A DNA stretch of 53,904 nucleotides from Bradyrhizobium manausense (GCF_018131105.1 NZ_JAFCJI010000010.1:1-53904); one strand, 5' to 3'. Numbered from the stretch's first letter, positions 34,317-43,528 are shown. Notes: generated from the letters alone by a model not told the origin. Made by a program: numbers and translations.

Positions 34317-34934
34317 ATGGCGCGGCGGACGACAGCGGCAGGTAGCCGGAAGCGACAATCCTGGCCGCAGGAGGCGGACCGGCAGGAGGCTGCGCGGCCG
34401 GCGGGGGAGGGCGGCGAACAACGTCCGGCGCCGCAGTCCGGCGAGACCTCCCGCACGCCCGAGCCGCGCAACCGCCCGGCCGGCGAACGGGGGCCGGCGG
34501 TCGGCACCGGTCAGGCCAAGCGTGCGCCGGTGCCGATGAAGCGACTGAGCGTGCGTGCCCAGAATGTCCTGAAGGAGCTTGCGGTGGAGCTCACCGGCGA
34601 GCAGCCGCCAAAGGGCCATTGGTCGCCGTCGCGCGATCTGCTGCGTGCGCTGACGGCCGAGCGCCTTGCGACCGCGCGCAATTGCGGGCCCCATACGATG
34701 CGGGAGATCGTCGACTGGGCGCAGGGCTCCGGCGTGACCATCAAGCCGGTGCTTCCGTCCGGCGGCTCATTGTCGCAGATGTGGGCGGAGTTGATCGCCA
34801 ACGCATCGGCCGGTGCGCTGACCAGTGCGGAGATCGCCGGTGCGCTCCAGCGCTCGATCCGACGGAAGAGCGTCCGCATCCCGATCGCGTTTCAGGTCAT
34901 CCTGGTGAAAATCCTGCTGTCCGGCTTCGAATAG
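34317..34934 (+). CDS. Hypothetical protein with RpoA-C-terminal-domain-like fold
   Basis: A 205-residue protein. Residues 1-70 are disordered and rich in Arg, Gln, Pro and Gly. Residues about 76-142 resemble the RNA polymerase alpha C-terminal domain: LSVRAQNVLK aligns with the first alphaCTD helix, and RNCGPHTMREIVDWA with the second helix-hairpin-helix part. The DNA-contact positions R265, N268 and K271 of alphaCTD are R80, N83 and K86 here, and G296 is G124; an insert of about 14 residues separates the parts. A second helical region (LSQMWAELIANASAGALTSA) follows. It is divergent from the ABC importer, so a regulatory role is possible but unproven. The ATG has a GAGAGAG in front; in-frame upstream extension would overlap the importer gene. 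Confidence 0.65.
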   Translation: MARRTTAAGSRKRQSWPQEADRQEAARPAGEGGEQRPAPQSGETSRTPEPRNRPAGERGPAVGTGQAKRAPVPMKRLSVRAQNVLKELAVELTGEQPPKGHWSPSRDLLRALTAERLATARNCGPHTMREIVDWAQGSGVTIKPVLPSGGSLSQMWAELIANASAGALTSAEIAGALQRSIRRKSVRIPIAFQVILVKILLSGFE

Positions 34935-35056
34935 GCCGCTCGCGAGAGCCCCCGATATGTGTGCATCCGCACCAGCCGTCGTTGGTTCGGTCCTGTCTTC
35001 CTTGCTAGTCTTGGCTGCGTGCGCTCGATCGGCGGGCGCGAGGTCGAAGGCAGGGA

Positions 35057-35527
35057 ATGGCTGACCCAAAGCGGAAGGCAGCACGCGCGGCGTCCACCGC
35101 GCCCTCAAAGGGCCGCGCGATGCGCGACGCCGACTATGCCGCGCTGGCCCAATTTCGCTATCAGCTCCGCACCTTCCTGGCCTTCAGCGAGACCGCGGCG
35201 CAAAACGCCGGTTTGACGCCGCAGCAGCATCAGGCGCTGCTGGCGATCAAGGGGTTGACCGACACCGGCGGCGTGAGCGTCGGCGCCATCGCGCGCTTCC
35301 TCCTGATCCGGCACCACACCGCCGTGGAACTGGTGGATCGCATGGCGAAGCTGAAGCTGATCGGCCGGGAAACCGATCCGGAAGACGCACGGCGCGTGCT
35401 GGTCAAGCTGACGGCGAGGGGCGAGCAGAAGCTGCGCTCGCTGTCGCGCATCCATCTGGACGAATTGGGTGCGGCCGCGCCCGCATTGGCCAAGATCCTG
35501 CGATCGTTCAAGGCCAAGACGCGCTGA
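35057..35527 (+). CDS. MarR-family transcriptional regulator
   Basis: A 156-residue winged-helix repressor. The DNA-binding core is LTPQQHQALLAIKGLTDTGG, GAIARFLLIRHHTAVELVDR, and the wing is GRETDPEDARRVLVKLTARG. Residues 1-20 are a basic Ala-rich tail (MADPKRKAARAASTAPSKGR), so the real start might be the later Met in AMRDADYAAL. It lies after the RpoA-CTD-like gene in the same direction, with 122 nt between. Ligand and target are unknown. It is convergent with prfA. Confidence 0.9.
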   Translation: MADPKRKAARAASTAPSKGRAMRDADYAALAQFRYQLRTFLAFSETAAQNAGLTPQQHQALLAIKGLTDTGGVSVGAIARFLLIRHHTAVELVDRMAKLKLIGRETDPEDARRVLVKLTARGEQKLRSLSRIHLDELGAAAPALAKILRSFKAKTR

Positions 35528-35536
35528 GGCACGGGC

Positions 35537-36622
35537 TCAGGCTGCCGCGCCCTGCGCGGCGAGCTGCGCCGCCTGGTGCTCGGTGGTCAGTGCATCGGTC
35601 AATTCGCCGAGCGCTTCGCCGGCGATCACCTGCGGCAGCTTGTAGAGCGTCAGGTTGATGCGGTGATCGGTGACGCGGCCTTGCGGGAAATTATAGGTGC
35701 GGATGCGCTCGCTGCGGTCGCCGGAGCCGACCTTCTCCTTGCGTTCGGCCGAGCGTGCGGCGTCGACGCGCTGCCGCTCGGCATCATAGATGCGCGAGCG
35801 CAGGATGTTCATGGCGGAGGCGCGGTTCTTATGCTGAGAGCGGCTGTCCTGCATCATCACCACGATGCCGGTCGGGATGTGGGTGATGCGGATTGCCGAT
35901 TCCGTCTTGTTGACGTGCTGGCCGCCCGCGCCCTGCGCGCGCATGGTCTCGATGCGCAGATCGTCGTTCTTGATCTCGACGTCGACATCCTCGACCTCGG
36001 GTAGCACGGCAACCGTGGCGGCCGAGGTGTGGATGCGTCCCTGCGTTTCGGTGTCAGGCACGCGCTGCACCCGGTGCACGCCGGATTCGAACTTCAGCTT
36101 CGAGAACGCGCCGCGGCCCTGCACCTCCGCGATGATTTCCTTGAAGCCGCCGACCGTGCCCTCGCTCGCCGAGATCACCTCGACCTTCCAGCCCTGCAAG
36201 CTCGCGAAGCGCTCATACATCCGGAACAGATCGCCGGCGAACAGCGAAGCCTCGTCGCCGCCGGTGCCGGCGCGGATTTCCAGCACGACGTTACGGTCGT
36301 CCATGGCGTCCTTGGGCAGCAGCGCCACGCGAATCTTCTGGACGAGATCCTCGATCTTGGGATTGAGCTCGTCGCGTTCGGCTTCCGCCATGCTGCGAAT
36401 CTCGGGATCGGTGGCGGCATCAGCGATCAGCGCTTCTGTGTCGGCGAGTTCCTTGACGGCTGACCGGTAAGTCTTCACCGCCTCGATCAGCGGGTTGATC
36501 TCGGCGAGCTCGCGCGTGACCTGCACATAGCGCTCGGAGGAGAGCTGGCCCAGCGATTCGGCCTCGAGCGAGGCGTGATGCGCGAGCAGGACGTCCAGTT
36601 TGGCTTCGGGGAGTGACGACAT
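35537..36622 (-). CDS. prfA: Peptide chain release factor 1
   Basis: A 361-residue class I release factor that recognises UAA and UAG and triggers peptide release. The catalytic GGQ is in MRAQGAGGQHVNKTESAIRI. The stop-codon recognition region is in domain 2 (FSKLKFESGVHRVQRVPDTE), and the N-terminal helical domain is complete. Length is normal. It is the last gene of the lysC-ptsP-prfA minus-strand line, starting 57 nt after ptsP. Its modifier prmC is 6.8 kb further downstream, beyond an importer cluster. Confidence 0.97.
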   Translation of the reverse strand: MSSLPEAKLDVLLAHHASLEAESLGQLSSERYVQVTRELAEINPLIEAVKTYRSAVKELADTEALIADAATDPEIRSMAEAERDELNPKIEDLVQKIRVALLPKDAMDDRNVVLEIRAGTGGDEASLFAGDLFRMYERFASLQGWKVEVISASEGTVGGFKEIIAEVQGRGAFSKLKFESGVHRVQRVPDTETQGRIHTSAATVAVLPEVEDVDVEIKNDDLRIETMRAQGAGGQHVNKTESAIRITHIPTGIVVMMQDSRSQHKNRASAMNILRSRIYDAERQRVDAARSAERKEKVGSGDRSERIRTYNFPQGRVTDHRINLTLYKLPQVIAGEALGELTDALTTEHQAAQLAAQGAAA

Positions 36623-36679
36623 CGGTTGGGTCTCAAAAAGCGGAGGGAGGCGAGGCGGCGATAACGAGCGGCAGGCCCG

Positions 36680-38947
36680 CTACAACGCCAGGCCCTCGGC
36701 CTCGGCAAATTCCGTCAGCTTCTGCCGGATCGAGATGCTGCCGGTCGGCGCATCCAGGAGCGGGCCGAGCATCGCTGCGGCCTTCTTGACGTCGAGGTCG
36801 ATCACCATCGCCTTGACCGGGCCGAGTGCGGTCGCAGACAGCGACAGCGAGCGGTAGCCCATCGCGAGCAGCGCGAGCGCACCGATCGGCTTCGAGGCCA
36901 TCTCGCCGCAGAGCGAGAGCGATTTCTGGGCTGCCTGGGACTTGCGCGCAATGTCGCGCAACGCGCGCAGGATCGGCGTCGACATGGTGTCGAAGCGCTC
37001 GGAAACCTTGGCATTGCCGCGATCGACCGCGAACAGGAACTGGAACAGATCGTTGGAGCCGACCGAGATGAAGTCGACCTTCTTCAGGAGTTCGTCCATC
37101 TGATAGAGCAGCGCCGGCACCTCGACCATGGTGCCGATGTCGATGCGCTCCGGCAGCGTGTGGCCGTGCTGGCGCAGATAAGTCAGCTCGCGCTCGACCA
37201 GCGCCTTGGCCGAATCGAACTCGGCGACTTCCGAGATCATCGGGAACATGATGCGTAGCGCGCGGCCGCCGCCGGCACGGAGCAGCGCGCGGATCTGGCC
37301 GCGCAGCAGGCCCGGACGGTCGAGCCCGAGCCGGATCGCGCGCCAGCCGAGCGCGGGATTTTCCTCGATCACCGTCTCCATATAAGGGAGTGCCTTGTCG
37401 CCGCCGATGTCGAGGGTGCGGAAGGTGACGGGCTTCTGGCCCGCGGCATCCAGCACGGCGCGGTAGAGCGCGAGCTGGTCGCTGGTGCGCGGCAGGCTCT
37501 GGCCGACCATGAATTGCAGCTCGGTGCGGAACAGGCCGATGCCGGCGCTGCCGGTGTCGTCGATATGGGGCAGGTCGATGGCGAGGCCTGCATTGATCAG
37601 CAGCTCGACCTTCTCGCCGTCCCTGGTGACGCAGGGACGTTCGCGCAGCGCGAGATATTGCGCCTGGCGGCGGGCGCGGAAACGAACCCGCTCGGCATAG
37701 GCCGCTTCGATTTCCTGCGACGGACGCACATAGATCGCGCCCGAGGTGCCGTCGACAATGATGGCGTCGCCGGGGTCGGCAATGCCGGGAGCATTCGGCA
37801 CTTCGCCGACGGCGGGAATGCCCAGCGCGCGCGCCACGATCGAGACGTGGGAGTTGGCCGTGCCTTCCTCCAGCACGATGCCGCGCAGGCGCTTGCGGTC
37901 ATAGTCGAGCAGCGCCGCTGGTCCCATCGCACGCGCGATGACGATGGCATTGTCGGGCATCTGCTCGCGCGACGGCGCATGGTCCTGACCGACCAGCTGC
38001 CGCATCAGACGGTAGCCGAGATCCTCGAGATCGTGCAGCCGGTCGCGCAAGTAAGGATCGGTGACGCGCAGCATGCGGGCGCGGGTGTCGGACTGGACAC
38101 GCTCGACGGCGGCTTCCGCGGTGAGGCCGGTGGCAACCGCCTCGTGCAGCTTGTGCGACCAGCCCTGATCGTTGGCGAACATGCGGTAGGCTTCGAGCAC
38201 GTCGCGATGTTCGCCGCCCTCGGCGACGTCGCCACGCTCCAGCATGCGGTCGAGATCCGAGCGAAGCTTGGCGAGCGCGGTGTCCAGCCGCTTGATTTCC
38301 TTCGGCAGGTCCTCGGCGATGTAGTCCTTGATGACCACGCGCGGCTCGTGCAGCACCACGTGGCCGAGCGCGATGCCTTCCGAGAGAATGGCGCCGGCCT
38401 TCTGCGTCGAATGGCGCGCGGCAGGCTCGGCGCCCGGCTGGGCGAGTGCGGACAGTTCGCCGGAGGCGATCAACTCCGCCAGCACCATGGCGGTGGTTTG
38501 CAGCGCCTCGAGTTCTTCCTCGACATAGGTGCGCTTGGCGCGGTTCTGCACAACCAGGACGCCGAGCGTGTTGCCGGCGCGCAGGATCGGCACGCCGAGG
38601 AAGGAGTGATAGATCTCTTCACCCGTTTCCGGGCGGAACGAGAAGGCCGGGTGGCTTTGCGCGTCGTTCAAATTGAGCGGTGTCGCCTCGCTGGCAACGA
38701 GGCCGACCAGGCCCTCATGGGCGCTCAGCACGGTATGGTGCACCGCTTCGCGGTTGAGGCCTTCGGTGGCGTAGAGCTCGAGGGTGTTGTCGATGCGCAG
38801 CACATAGACCGAGCACACCTCGGCCACCATGTTGGCGGCGATCAGCACCACGATCTTGTCCAGCCGCTCCTGGGCCGAGACTTGCTCCGCCATGGTTTCG
38901 CGGAGCCGTCTCAACAAGACGCGGGGACCTCCCGACGCGCTCCGCAT
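36680..38947 (-). CDS. ptsP: Phosphoenolpyruvate-protein phosphotransferase of the nitrogen PTS
   Basis: A 755-residue enzyme I-Ntr, the first phosphotransfer protein of the nitrogen-related PTS, which passes phosphate from PEP to NPr. An N-terminal GAF domain (residues about 25-165) is typical of the Ntr form and may sense glutamine or nitrogen. The phosphohistidine is in EEGTANSHVSIVARALGIP. The PEP-binding TIM barrel carries GSNDLFQFLFAVDRGN and the active-site SLCGEMASKP. Length is normal. It follows lysC and precedes prfA, a conserved alphaproteobacterial arrangement. Confidence 0.96.
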   Translation of the reverse strand: MRSASGGPRVLLRRLRETMAEQVSAQERLDKIVVLIAANMVAEVCSVYVLRIDNTLELYATEGLNREAVHHTVLSAHEGLVGLVASEATPLNLNDAQSHPAFSFRPETGEEIYHSFLGVPILRAGNTLGVLVVQNRAKRTYVEEELEALQTTAMVLAELIASGELSALAQPGAEPAARHSTQKAGAILSEGIALGHVVLHEPRVVIKDYIAEDLPKEIKRLDTALAKLRSDLDRMLERGDVAEGGEHRDVLEAYRMFANDQGWSHKLHEAVATGLTAEAAVERVQSDTRARMLRVTDPYLRDRLHDLEDLGYRLMRQLVGQDHAPSREQMPDNAIVIARAMGPAALLDYDRKRLRGIVLEEGTANSHVSIVARALGIPAVGEVPNAPGIADPGDAIIVDGTSGAIYVRPSQEIEAAYAERVRFRARRQAQYLALRERPCVTRDGEKVELLINAGLAIDLPHIDDTGSAGIGLFRTELQFMVGQSLPRTSDQLALYRAVLDAAGQKPVTFRTLDIGGDKALPYMETVIEENPALGWRAIRLGLDRPGLLRGQIRALLRAGGGRALRIMFPMISEVAEFDSAKALVERELTYLRQHGHTLPERIDIGTMVEVPALLYQMDELLKKVDFISVGSNDLFQFLFAVDRGNAKVSERFDTMSTPILRALRDIARKSQAAQKSLSLCGEMASKPIGALALLAMGYRSLSLSATALGPVKAMVIDLDVKKAAAMLGPLLDAPTGSISIRQKLTEFAEAEGLAL

Positions 38948-39136
38948 GAACCGTCAATCTCCTCCGTCTGCCTGCCCGGCGATATTGGCCGGCGGCTGGC
39001 CTAAAATTCCAGAAAAACAATCAATTTGTTTGTCCGGCGCAGGCGCAAACCACAGCTTGCGCCGAATCAGCGCCGCCTGAACTGGAATACAGTCTGCGGC
39101 AGCCCACCCTGTTCGCCGTATAGCGAATTGAGGCTT

Positions 39137-39191
39137 GTTTTGCCAAGCAAAACGCCTGCCAAACGCGAAGGTGTGTACACCTTCGCGTTTG
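39137..39191. terminator. Two tandem hairpins between lysC and ptsP
   Basis: CAAACGCGAAGGTG (39160-39173) pairs perfectly with CACCTTCGCGTTTG (39178-39191) around TGTA, a 14-bp stem. Just downstream on the minus strand, GTTTTGC (39137-39143) pairs with GCAAAAC (39147-39153) around CAA. Both lie 26-80 nt past the lysC stop in its direction and should end or attenuate lysC transcripts. The remaining bases of the 269-bp gap show no gene. Confidence 0.6.
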
Positions 39192-39216
39192 CTGCGACCG
39201 CTAAGAGAAAATTAGC

Positions 39217-40473
39217 CTAAGCTTGGTCGAGGCCGTAGAGCGTGTGCAGTGTGCGCACCGCAAGCTCGGTATAGGCTGTGTCGATCAAGACCGAGAACTT
39301 GATCTCGGAGGTTGTAATGGCCCGGATGTTGATATTCCGTCCGGCGAGGGCCGAAAAGGCCTGGGCGGCGACGCCGGCATGGCTGCGCATGCCGCTGCCG
39401 ATCACCGAAATCTTGGCGACGTCGGTCGCGGTATCAAGCCTGAGATAGCCGATCTTGGCCTTGGCGGCGGTAATCGTGTCCTTGGCCCTGACGTAGTCGG
39501 CGGCCGGCACCGTGAAGGTCAGGTCGGTGGTCTTTCCGTCTTCAGACACGTTCTGGACGATCATGTCGACGTTGATATTGGCATCCGCGAGCGGGCCGAA
39601 GATCGACGCCGCGACGCCGGGCTTGTCCTCGATCTGGCGCACAGAGATCTGGGCCTCGTCCTTCGAAAAGGCGATGCCGGTGACGACGTGATTTTCCATG
39701 ATCTCCTCCTCGCCGCAGATCAGCGTGCCGGGCGGCTGGTTGGCATGCGGGTCGATATCCTCGGGCTTATCGAAGCTCGAGCGGACGAAGATCGGCATGT
39801 TGTGGACCATGCCGAGTTCCACCGAGCGCACCTGGAGCACTTTCGCGCCCTGGGAGGCCAGTTCCAGCATGTCTTCGAACGCGATCTTGTCGAGCCTCTT
39901 GGCCTTCGGCACGATTCGCGGGTCGGTGGTGTAGACGCCGTCGACGTCGGTGTAGATGTCGCAGCGGTCGGCCTTGACGGCGGCCGCGATCGCCACGGCC
40001 GAGGTGTCGGAGCCGCCGCGGCCGAGCGTCGTGATGCGGTTGGTCCTGGGGTCGATTCCCTGGAAGCCGGCGATGACGGCGACTTCCTTGCGATCCTTGA
40101 AGCGGGAGATGATCTCGCTGCCGTCGATGTCCTCGATCCGGGCCGAGGCATGGGCGTCGCTGGTCTTGATCGGGATCTGCCAGCCCTGCCACGACCGGGC
40201 CTGGATACCCATGCCCTGGAGCACGATGGCCAGCAGGCCTGATGTCACCTGTTCGCCTGAGGCGACGACGGCGTCGTATTCGCGCGCGTCGTGCATCGGC
40301 GAGGCCTCGGTGCACCAGGCCACCAGTTCGTTGGTCTTGCCCGACATCGCCGAGACGACCACGGCCACTTCATGGCCGGCATCGACCTCACGCTTCACAT
40401 GGCGTGCGACGTTGCGGATGCGTTCGATGTTGGCGACGGACGTGCCGCCGAATTTCATCACGAGGCGGCTCAT
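39217..40473 (-). CDS. lysC: Aspartate kinase
   Basis: A 418-residue aspartokinase, the entry enzyme to lysine, threonine, methionine and homoserine synthesis. The family opening RLVMKFGGTSVANIERI and the ATP/Asp site (VTSGLLAIVLQGMGIQ, TLGRGGSDTSAVAIAAA, CDIYTDVDGVYTTDP) are complete. The C-terminal half carries the two ACT domains for allosteric feedback (VAASIFGPLADANINVDMIV, KISVIGSGMRSHAGVAAQAF). Length matches the monofunctional alpha-beta type. It is divergent from the PH-domain protein by 162 bp. It supplies homoserine for the met genes at 5.7-8 kb. Confidence 0.97.
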   Translation of the reverse strand: MSRLVMKFGGTSVANIERIRNVARHVKREVDAGHEVAVVVSAMSGKTNELVAWCTEASPMHDAREYDAVVASGEQVTSGLLAIVLQGMGIQARSWQGWQIPIKTSDAHASARIEDIDGSEIISRFKDRKEVAVIAGFQGIDPRTNRITTLGRGGSDTSAVAIAAAVKADRCDIYTDVDGVYTTDPRIVPKAKRLDKIAFEDMLELASQGAKVLQVRSVELGMVHNMPIFVRSSFDKPEDIDPHANQPPGTLICGEEEIMENHVVTGIAFSKDEAQISVRQIEDKPGVAASIFGPLADANINVDMIVQNVSEDGKTTDLTFTVPAADYVRAKDTITAAKAKIGYLRLDTATDVAKISVIGSGMRSHAGVAAQAFSALAGRNINIRAITTSEIKFSVLIDTAYTELAVRTLHTLYGLDQA

Positions 40474-40635
40474 GACGACGCGTGCATTCCCTCTTGAGGA
40501 TCAGTATGGTGACCCGCGCCGGACGAATGCCCTGGGGGATACCGACCGCGCGTATACAGAGGGGCGAGGCCGGGGGCAAGCAGGTTCCTCAAGTGCGTTC
40601 TTGGGGCCAATCCGGGCAATGGGTTATCAGAGGCT

Positions 40636-41103
40636 ATGGCGCGTTATATTGACGAAATCCTGCAGCCCGGCGAGCGGGTGCTGTATTCGACCAATGCGCA
40701 CTGGATCTTCTACTTCCCGGCCATTCTGGCCTGGATCGTGGCCCTGGGCTTCCTGCTGGCGTCTCGCATGACGACGGTCGATGGGCTCGTCGTTTTGTGC
40801 CTCGTCGCGGCGGGCGTGTCGGCTCTGGCGGCCCTGTTCTGGACAGTGAAGGGCTGGTTCCATCGCTTCACGACCGAGACTGACGTGACCAACCTCAGGG
40901 TTGTGCATAAGACCGGGTTCATCAAGCGCCGCACCTTTGAAATGGCGTTGGACAAGGTCGAAAGTGTCGACGTCAACCAGTCGATTCTTGGACGAATTCT
41001 CAACTACGGCGACGTGACCATCAACGGCGTCGGCGAAGGTCGCGAAACCATCCGGACGATCGCCTCGCCGCTCGCCTTCCGTAGTTCGATCACCACGCGG
41101 TAG
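40636..41103 (+). CDS. PH-domain (bPH2) membrane protein
   Basis: A 155-residue protein with two transmembrane helices (IFYFPAILAWIVALGFLLAS and VVLCLVAAGVSALAALFWTV) followed by a bacterial PH-like domain of the YdbT/bPH2 type (LRVVHKTGFIKRRTFEMALD, VESVDVNQSILGRILNYGDV). It is widespread in alphaproteobacteria and of unknown function, perhaps membrane stress related. It precedes ubiG by 14 nt, so the two may be co-transcribed. Confidence 0.85.
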   Translation: MARYIDEILQPGERVLYSTNAHWIFYFPAILAWIVALGFLLASRMTTVDGLVVLCLVAAGVSALAALFWTVKGWFHRFTTETDVTNLRVVHKTGFIKRRTFEMALDKVESVDVNQSILGRILNYGDVTINGVGEGRETIRTIASPLAFRSSITTR

Positions 41104-41117
41104 GACCGCGCTGACCC

Positions 41118-41888
41118 ATGAGCATGCAGCAAGATACTTCCGCCACAACCACCCCGCCGGGCTCGACCGTCGATGCCGCCGAGATCGCGAAATTCTCGAA
41201 GCTCTCGGCGGAGTGGTGGGACCCCAAGGGCAAGATGGCCCCGCTGCACCGGATCAACCCGCTGCGGCTCGGCTACATCCGCGATGCCGCCTGCCGCAAG
41301 TTCGAGCGCAATGTGCGCAGCCTCAACTGCCTCGGCGGCCTGCGCGTGCTCGACATCGGCTGCGGTGCCGGCCTGTTGTGCGAGCCGCTGTCGCGGCTGG
41401 GCGCCCAGGTCATTGGGGTCGATCCCTCCGTCAGCAACATCGCCGCCGCAAAGCTCCACGCCGACAAGAGCCATCTGTCGATCGACTATCGCTGCACCAC
41501 GGTGGAGGAGATCGACCCGCGCGAGCGCTTCGACATCGTGCTGGCGATGGAGGTTGTCGAGCACGTCGTCGACGTCGGCGTCTTCCTGAAGCGCTGCGCC
41601 TCGATGCTGAAGCCGAACGGCCTGATGGTGGTTTCGACGCTGAATCGCAACTGGAAGAGCTTTGCGCTCGCCATCGTCGGCGCCGAATACGTCCTGCGCT
41701 GGTTGCCGCGCGGCACCCACGAATGGAACAAGTTCGTCACCCCCGACGAACTGACCAAGCACCTCCTCGACAACCGTCTCGTCATCACCGAGCAGACCGG
41801 CGTCGTCTACTCTCCCTTCGCCGACAAATGGACGCTCTCGTCGGACATGGACGTGAACTACATGGTGGTGGCGGAGGGGATGGTGTGA
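41118..41888 (+). CDS. ubiG: 3-demethylubiquinol 3-O-methyltransferase
   Basis: A 256-residue SAM-dependent methyltransferase catalysing both O-methylations of ubiquinone synthesis on the membrane-associated quinone precursors. UbiG hallmarks are clear: FSKLSAEWWDPKGKMAPLHR at the N-terminus, motif I LRVLDIGCGAGLLCEPLSRL, and WLPRGTHEWNKFVTPDEL. Length is typical. It starts 14 nt after the PH-domain gene. A palindromic repeat follows its stop. Confidence 0.95.
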   Translation: MSMQQDTSATTTPPGSTVDAAEIAKFSKLSAEWWDPKGKMAPLHRINPLRLGYIRDAACRKFERNVRSLNCLGGLRVLDIGCGAGLLCEPLSRLGAQVIGVDPSVSNIAAAKLHADKSHLSIDYRCTTVEEIDPRERFDIVLAMEVVEHVVDVGVFLKRCASMLKPNGLMVVSTLNRNWKSFALAIVGAEYVLRWLPRGTHEWNKFVTPDELTKHLLDNRLVITEQTGVVYSPFADKWTLSSDMDVNYMVVAEGMV

Positions 41889-41914
41889 GGGCGGACTGCC
41901 TTCATGCATTTGGT

Positions 41915-42047
41915 GTCGTCCTGGCGAACGCCAGGACCCATTGCCCCAGAAAGAAGTTGTGGCGCAGAGCTCGTAACCACGGATCTTCGCCAAATCACTC
42001 TTTGGGGTAATGGGTCCTGGATCTGCGCTTCGCTTGTCCAGGACGAC
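41915..42047. repeat. GTCGTCCTGG palindrome of the Bradyrhizobium type
   Basis: The outer arms GTCGTCCTGG (41915-41924) and CCAGGACGAC (42038-42047) are perfectly inverted. The inner arms CCAGGACCCATTGCCCCA (41931-41948) and TGGGGTAATGGGTCCTGG (42003-42020) pair with one mismatch. The 54 bases between (41949-42002) are unrelated. From memory this is a common Bradyrhizobium intergenic element. It fills much of the 261-bp gap after ubiG, and no gene is seen there. Confidence 0.7.
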
Positions 42048-42149
42048 GGTGTGCTTGTTGCGAGAGCATCGCTCCCATGACGCCCGTGTGGTTGACCGCG
42101 TGAGCTGCAGCTTGCAGGTTGGCCCAACACTTTCTGATTAGCCCTCCCC

Positions 42150-43049
42150 ATGTTCACCGTCACCAGCCTCTGGATTCCCTTCACCGTCATTGCTGCGCTC
42201 GGCCAGGTCGCGCGCAATGCGATGCAGCGGTCGCTCACGAAGCCGCTGGGGACCTGGGGCGCGACCAATATCCGCTTCCTGTTCGGCTTCCCGTTCTCGC
42301 TGCTGTTCTTGGGCGCCGTGCTGGTCACGACCGGCGATCATCTCGGCATGCCGCCATCCGTGTTCTGGCCGTGGCTGCTGCTGGGCGCGCTCAGCCAGAT
42401 CGTCGCCACCGGCCTGATGCTGCTGGCGATGAACGACCGCTCCTTCGTGGTGACGACCGCCTACCTCAAGACCGAGGCGATCCAGACCGCGATCTTCGGC
42501 TTCGTCTTCCTCGGCGATCATCTGACCTGGATGAAAGTGCTGGCGATCGTGATCGCGACCGTCGGCGTTGTCATCACCGCGCTGCGACCGGGCGGCGAGA
42601 AGAGCTTTGCGGAGTTGAAGCCGACCATCACCGGCCTCGTCGCGGCCGCGGCGTTCGCCCTGTCTGCGGTTGGTTTTCGCGGCGCGATCATCAACGTGAC
42701 AGGCGTCTCCTTCGTGACCGCGGCCTCGTTCACGCTGGTGCTCGGCCTGTTCGTGCAGACGCTGATCCTGACGGTCTATCTGCTCTGGCGCGCGCCAAAG
42801 GTGCTTCAGTCGATCCTGGGGCTGTGGAAGCCGTCGCTGCTCGCCGGCTTCATGGGCGCCTTCGCCTCGCAATTCTGGTTTCTGGCGTTCGCGCTGACGG
42901 CCGCCGCCAATGTCCGCACGCTCGCGCTGATCGAGGTGCTGTTCGCGCAGGCGGTGGCGTATTACTCGTTCAAGCAGCCGATCGCGCCGCGCGAGCTCGC
43001 AGGCATCGCACTGATCATCATCGGTGTGGCGGTGCTGGTGGGGACCTAG
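42150..43049 (+). CDS. EamA/DMT-family transporter
   Basis: A 299-residue ten-helix inner-membrane protein with two EamA repeats (LGALSQIVATGLMLLAMNDR, LTWMKVLAIVIATVGVVITA and LVAAAAFALSAVGFRGAIIN, FWFLAFALTAAANVRTLALI). It resembles drug/metabolite exporters of the DMT superfamily. The substrate is not predictable. It is convergent with the DUF1178 gene; its end overlaps that gene's end by 4 nt at 43046-43049. Confidence 0.85.
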   Translation: MFTVTSLWIPFTVIAALGQVARNAMQRSLTKPLGTWGATNIRFLFGFPFSLLFLGAVLVTTGDHLGMPPSVFWPWLLLGALSQIVATGLMLLAMNDRSFVVTTAYLKTEAIQTAIFGFVFLGDHLTWMKVLAIVIATVGVVITALRPGGEKSFAELKPTITGLVAAAAFALSAVGFRGAIINVTGVSFVTAASFTLVLGLFVQTLILTVYLLWRAPKVLQSILGLWKPSLLAGFMGAFASQFWFLAFALTAAANVRTLALIEVLFAQAVAYYSFKQPIAPRELAGIALIIIGVAVLVGT

Positions 43050-43528
43050 TTCCGGTCTTCCGGCAGTGTCGGCAGCGGCGACACCTCGATGCCTTCGTCA
43101 ATCAGCGACTTCGCTTCGTCCGGCGAGGCCTCGCCGTAGATCGGACGGTGCTCCTTGTCGCCGTAATGCATCGCGCGGGCTTCGTTGGCGAAGCGTTCGC
43201 CGACATTGTCGGCGTTCTTGACGATGTGATCGCGCAGTTCTTTCAGCTTGGCGCGCAGCTCTTTCTCCTGCGCCATCATGAGCGAGGTCGACTCGGGCGG
43301 CGCAGCCTCGGGCGCGGCGGCCGTCGCCGGCTCCGGTGGTGGCGTCGCACGGCCGCGGCCCTTCTTGCCGACGATGCGCGGCGCCATGATTGCCTTGTCG
43401 ACCTTGGCCGAGCCGCAGATCGGGCAATTCACGAGCTTGCGCTTCACCTGCGAATCATAGGCCGCCGAGCTCTGGAACCAGCTCTCGAACTCATGCTTGC
43501 GGTCGCAATGGAGCGCGTAGCGGATCAT
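43046..43528 (-). CDS. DUF1178-family protein with zinc-ribbon-like Cys pairs
   Basis: A 160-residue protein of the DUF1178 family. The N-terminal ALHCDRKHEFESWFQSS and LVNCPICGSAKVDKAIMAPR carry Cys residues arranged like a zinc ribbon. The middle is a Pro/Ala/Glu-rich linker (GRATPPPEPATAAAPEAAPP) and the C-terminus a helical region ending in ASPDEAKSLIDEGIEVSPLP. Starting at 43528 overlaps the nitrilase stop by 4 nt, a strong sign of coupled translation. The function is unknown. It is the last of four same-strand genes. Confidence 0.88.
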   Translation of the reverse strand: MIRYALHCDRKHEFESWFQSSAAYDSQVKRKLVNCPICGSAKVDKAIMAPRIVGKKGRGRATPPPEPATAAAPEAAPPESTSLMMAQEKELRAKLKELRDHIVKNADNVGERFANEARAMHYGDKEHRPIYGEASPDEAKSLIDEGIEVSPLPTLPEDRN

